A stretch of 14,585 nucleotides of DNA. Origin: Firmicutes bacterium UBA5201. GTDB lineage: Bacteria; Bacillota; Clostridia; Peptostreptococcales; Acidaminobacteraceae. Shown here piece after piece: positions 14,565 through 14,585 of this stretch; position 1 is the stretch's first letter; every line of letters starts with the position of its first letter. The stretch lies in the NCBI GenBank assembly GCA_002412775.1, contig DHVT01000027.1, positions 60,097 to 74,681 of the forward strand, written 5' to 3'. Under the pieces are notes generated by a model, which saw nothing but the letters and a program-made list of their open reading frames with translations, did no database searches and was not told where the DNA came from. Both the position numbers and the translations under genes were made by a program.

Positions 14565-14585
14565 GATCCATTAGCTCAGTCGGTA
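14565..14585 (+). tRNA. Partial tRNA, probably tRNA-Lys, cut by the window edge
   Basis: Only the 5' acceptor strand (GATCCAT), U8-A9, the D stem GCTC and the D loop start (AGTCGGTA) are present, three bases after tRNA-Gln. The CAT-TA-GCTC-AGT start resembles clostridial tRNA-Lys(UUU), which often follows Gln in such clusters. The anticodon is outside the window, so the identity is a guess. Confidence 0.6.

Noticed and set aside
14191..14571. A 126-residue reverse-strand open frame with repeated GFEP and LEPLT-type segments
   Set aside because: It is the antisense of four tRNA genes; such frames are a well-known source of spurious proteins, and the repeats simply reflect the shared T-arm sequence of the tRNAs.
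1..14585. CRISPR arrays, insertion sequences, prophage or defence genes
   Set aside because: No regularly spaced direct repeats, transposase or integrase motifs, or compositionally distinct island was seen; the tRNA cluster shows no attachment-site duplication within the window.

Overview
The window looks like an ordinary chromosomal stretch from a low-to-mid-GC Gram-positive anaerobe of the Bacillota (Clostridia-like). The grounds are strong AGGAGG-type ribosome binding sites, Firmicutes-type gene sets (PcrA-LigA, YaaR, Rph/RdgB/phosphodiesterase), an N-acetylmuramoyl-L-alanine amidase with a clostridial copper-amine-oxidase-like N-terminal domain, and a dense tRNA cluster with encoded CCA ends. 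The genus cannot be fixed from sequence alone. All twelve protein genes are on the + strand and intact. I see no insertion sequence, phage gene, CRISPR array or other sign of recent transfer.

Region 1 (57-9151) is a run of seven tightly spaced genes closed by a Rho-independent terminator. It holds an HI0933/YhiN-type flavoprotein, a 10-TM EamA transporter, a 653-residue FliK-like protein, an 80-residue protein resembling the cytoplasmic C-terminal domain of FlhB, a YaaR (DUF327) protein, the UvrD-family helicase PcrA, and the NAD+-dependent DNA ligase LigA. The FliK-like and FlhB-like genes overlap by 4 nt and the YaaR gene starts on the very next base, so these three form a coupled block just ahead of the two DNA repair/replication genes. 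The block resembles the poorly understood ylqG-ylqH pair of Bacillus subtilis and is the most interesting part of the window.

Region 2 (9172-14151) starts with an extended -10 promoter and holds five close or overlapping genes. They are a PurM/HypE-superfamily (AIR synthase-related) protein of unknown substrate, a secreted cell-wall amidase, RNase PH (rph), a RdgB/HAM1 nucleotide-cleansing pyrophosphatase, and a YfcE/MJ0936-type metallophosphoesterase. The order rph - rdgB - phosphoesterase matches rph-ysnA-ysnB in Bacillus.

Region 3 (14173-14585) is a tRNA operon behind a near-consensus sigma-A promoter: Pro(UGG), Arg(UCU), His(GUG), Gln(UUG), and the 5' part of what is probably tRNA-Lys, cut off by the window edge. 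No stretch over 300 bases lacks a gene. The longest gap is the 128 bases between ligA and the AIR-synthase-like gene, which holds the terminator and the promoter.
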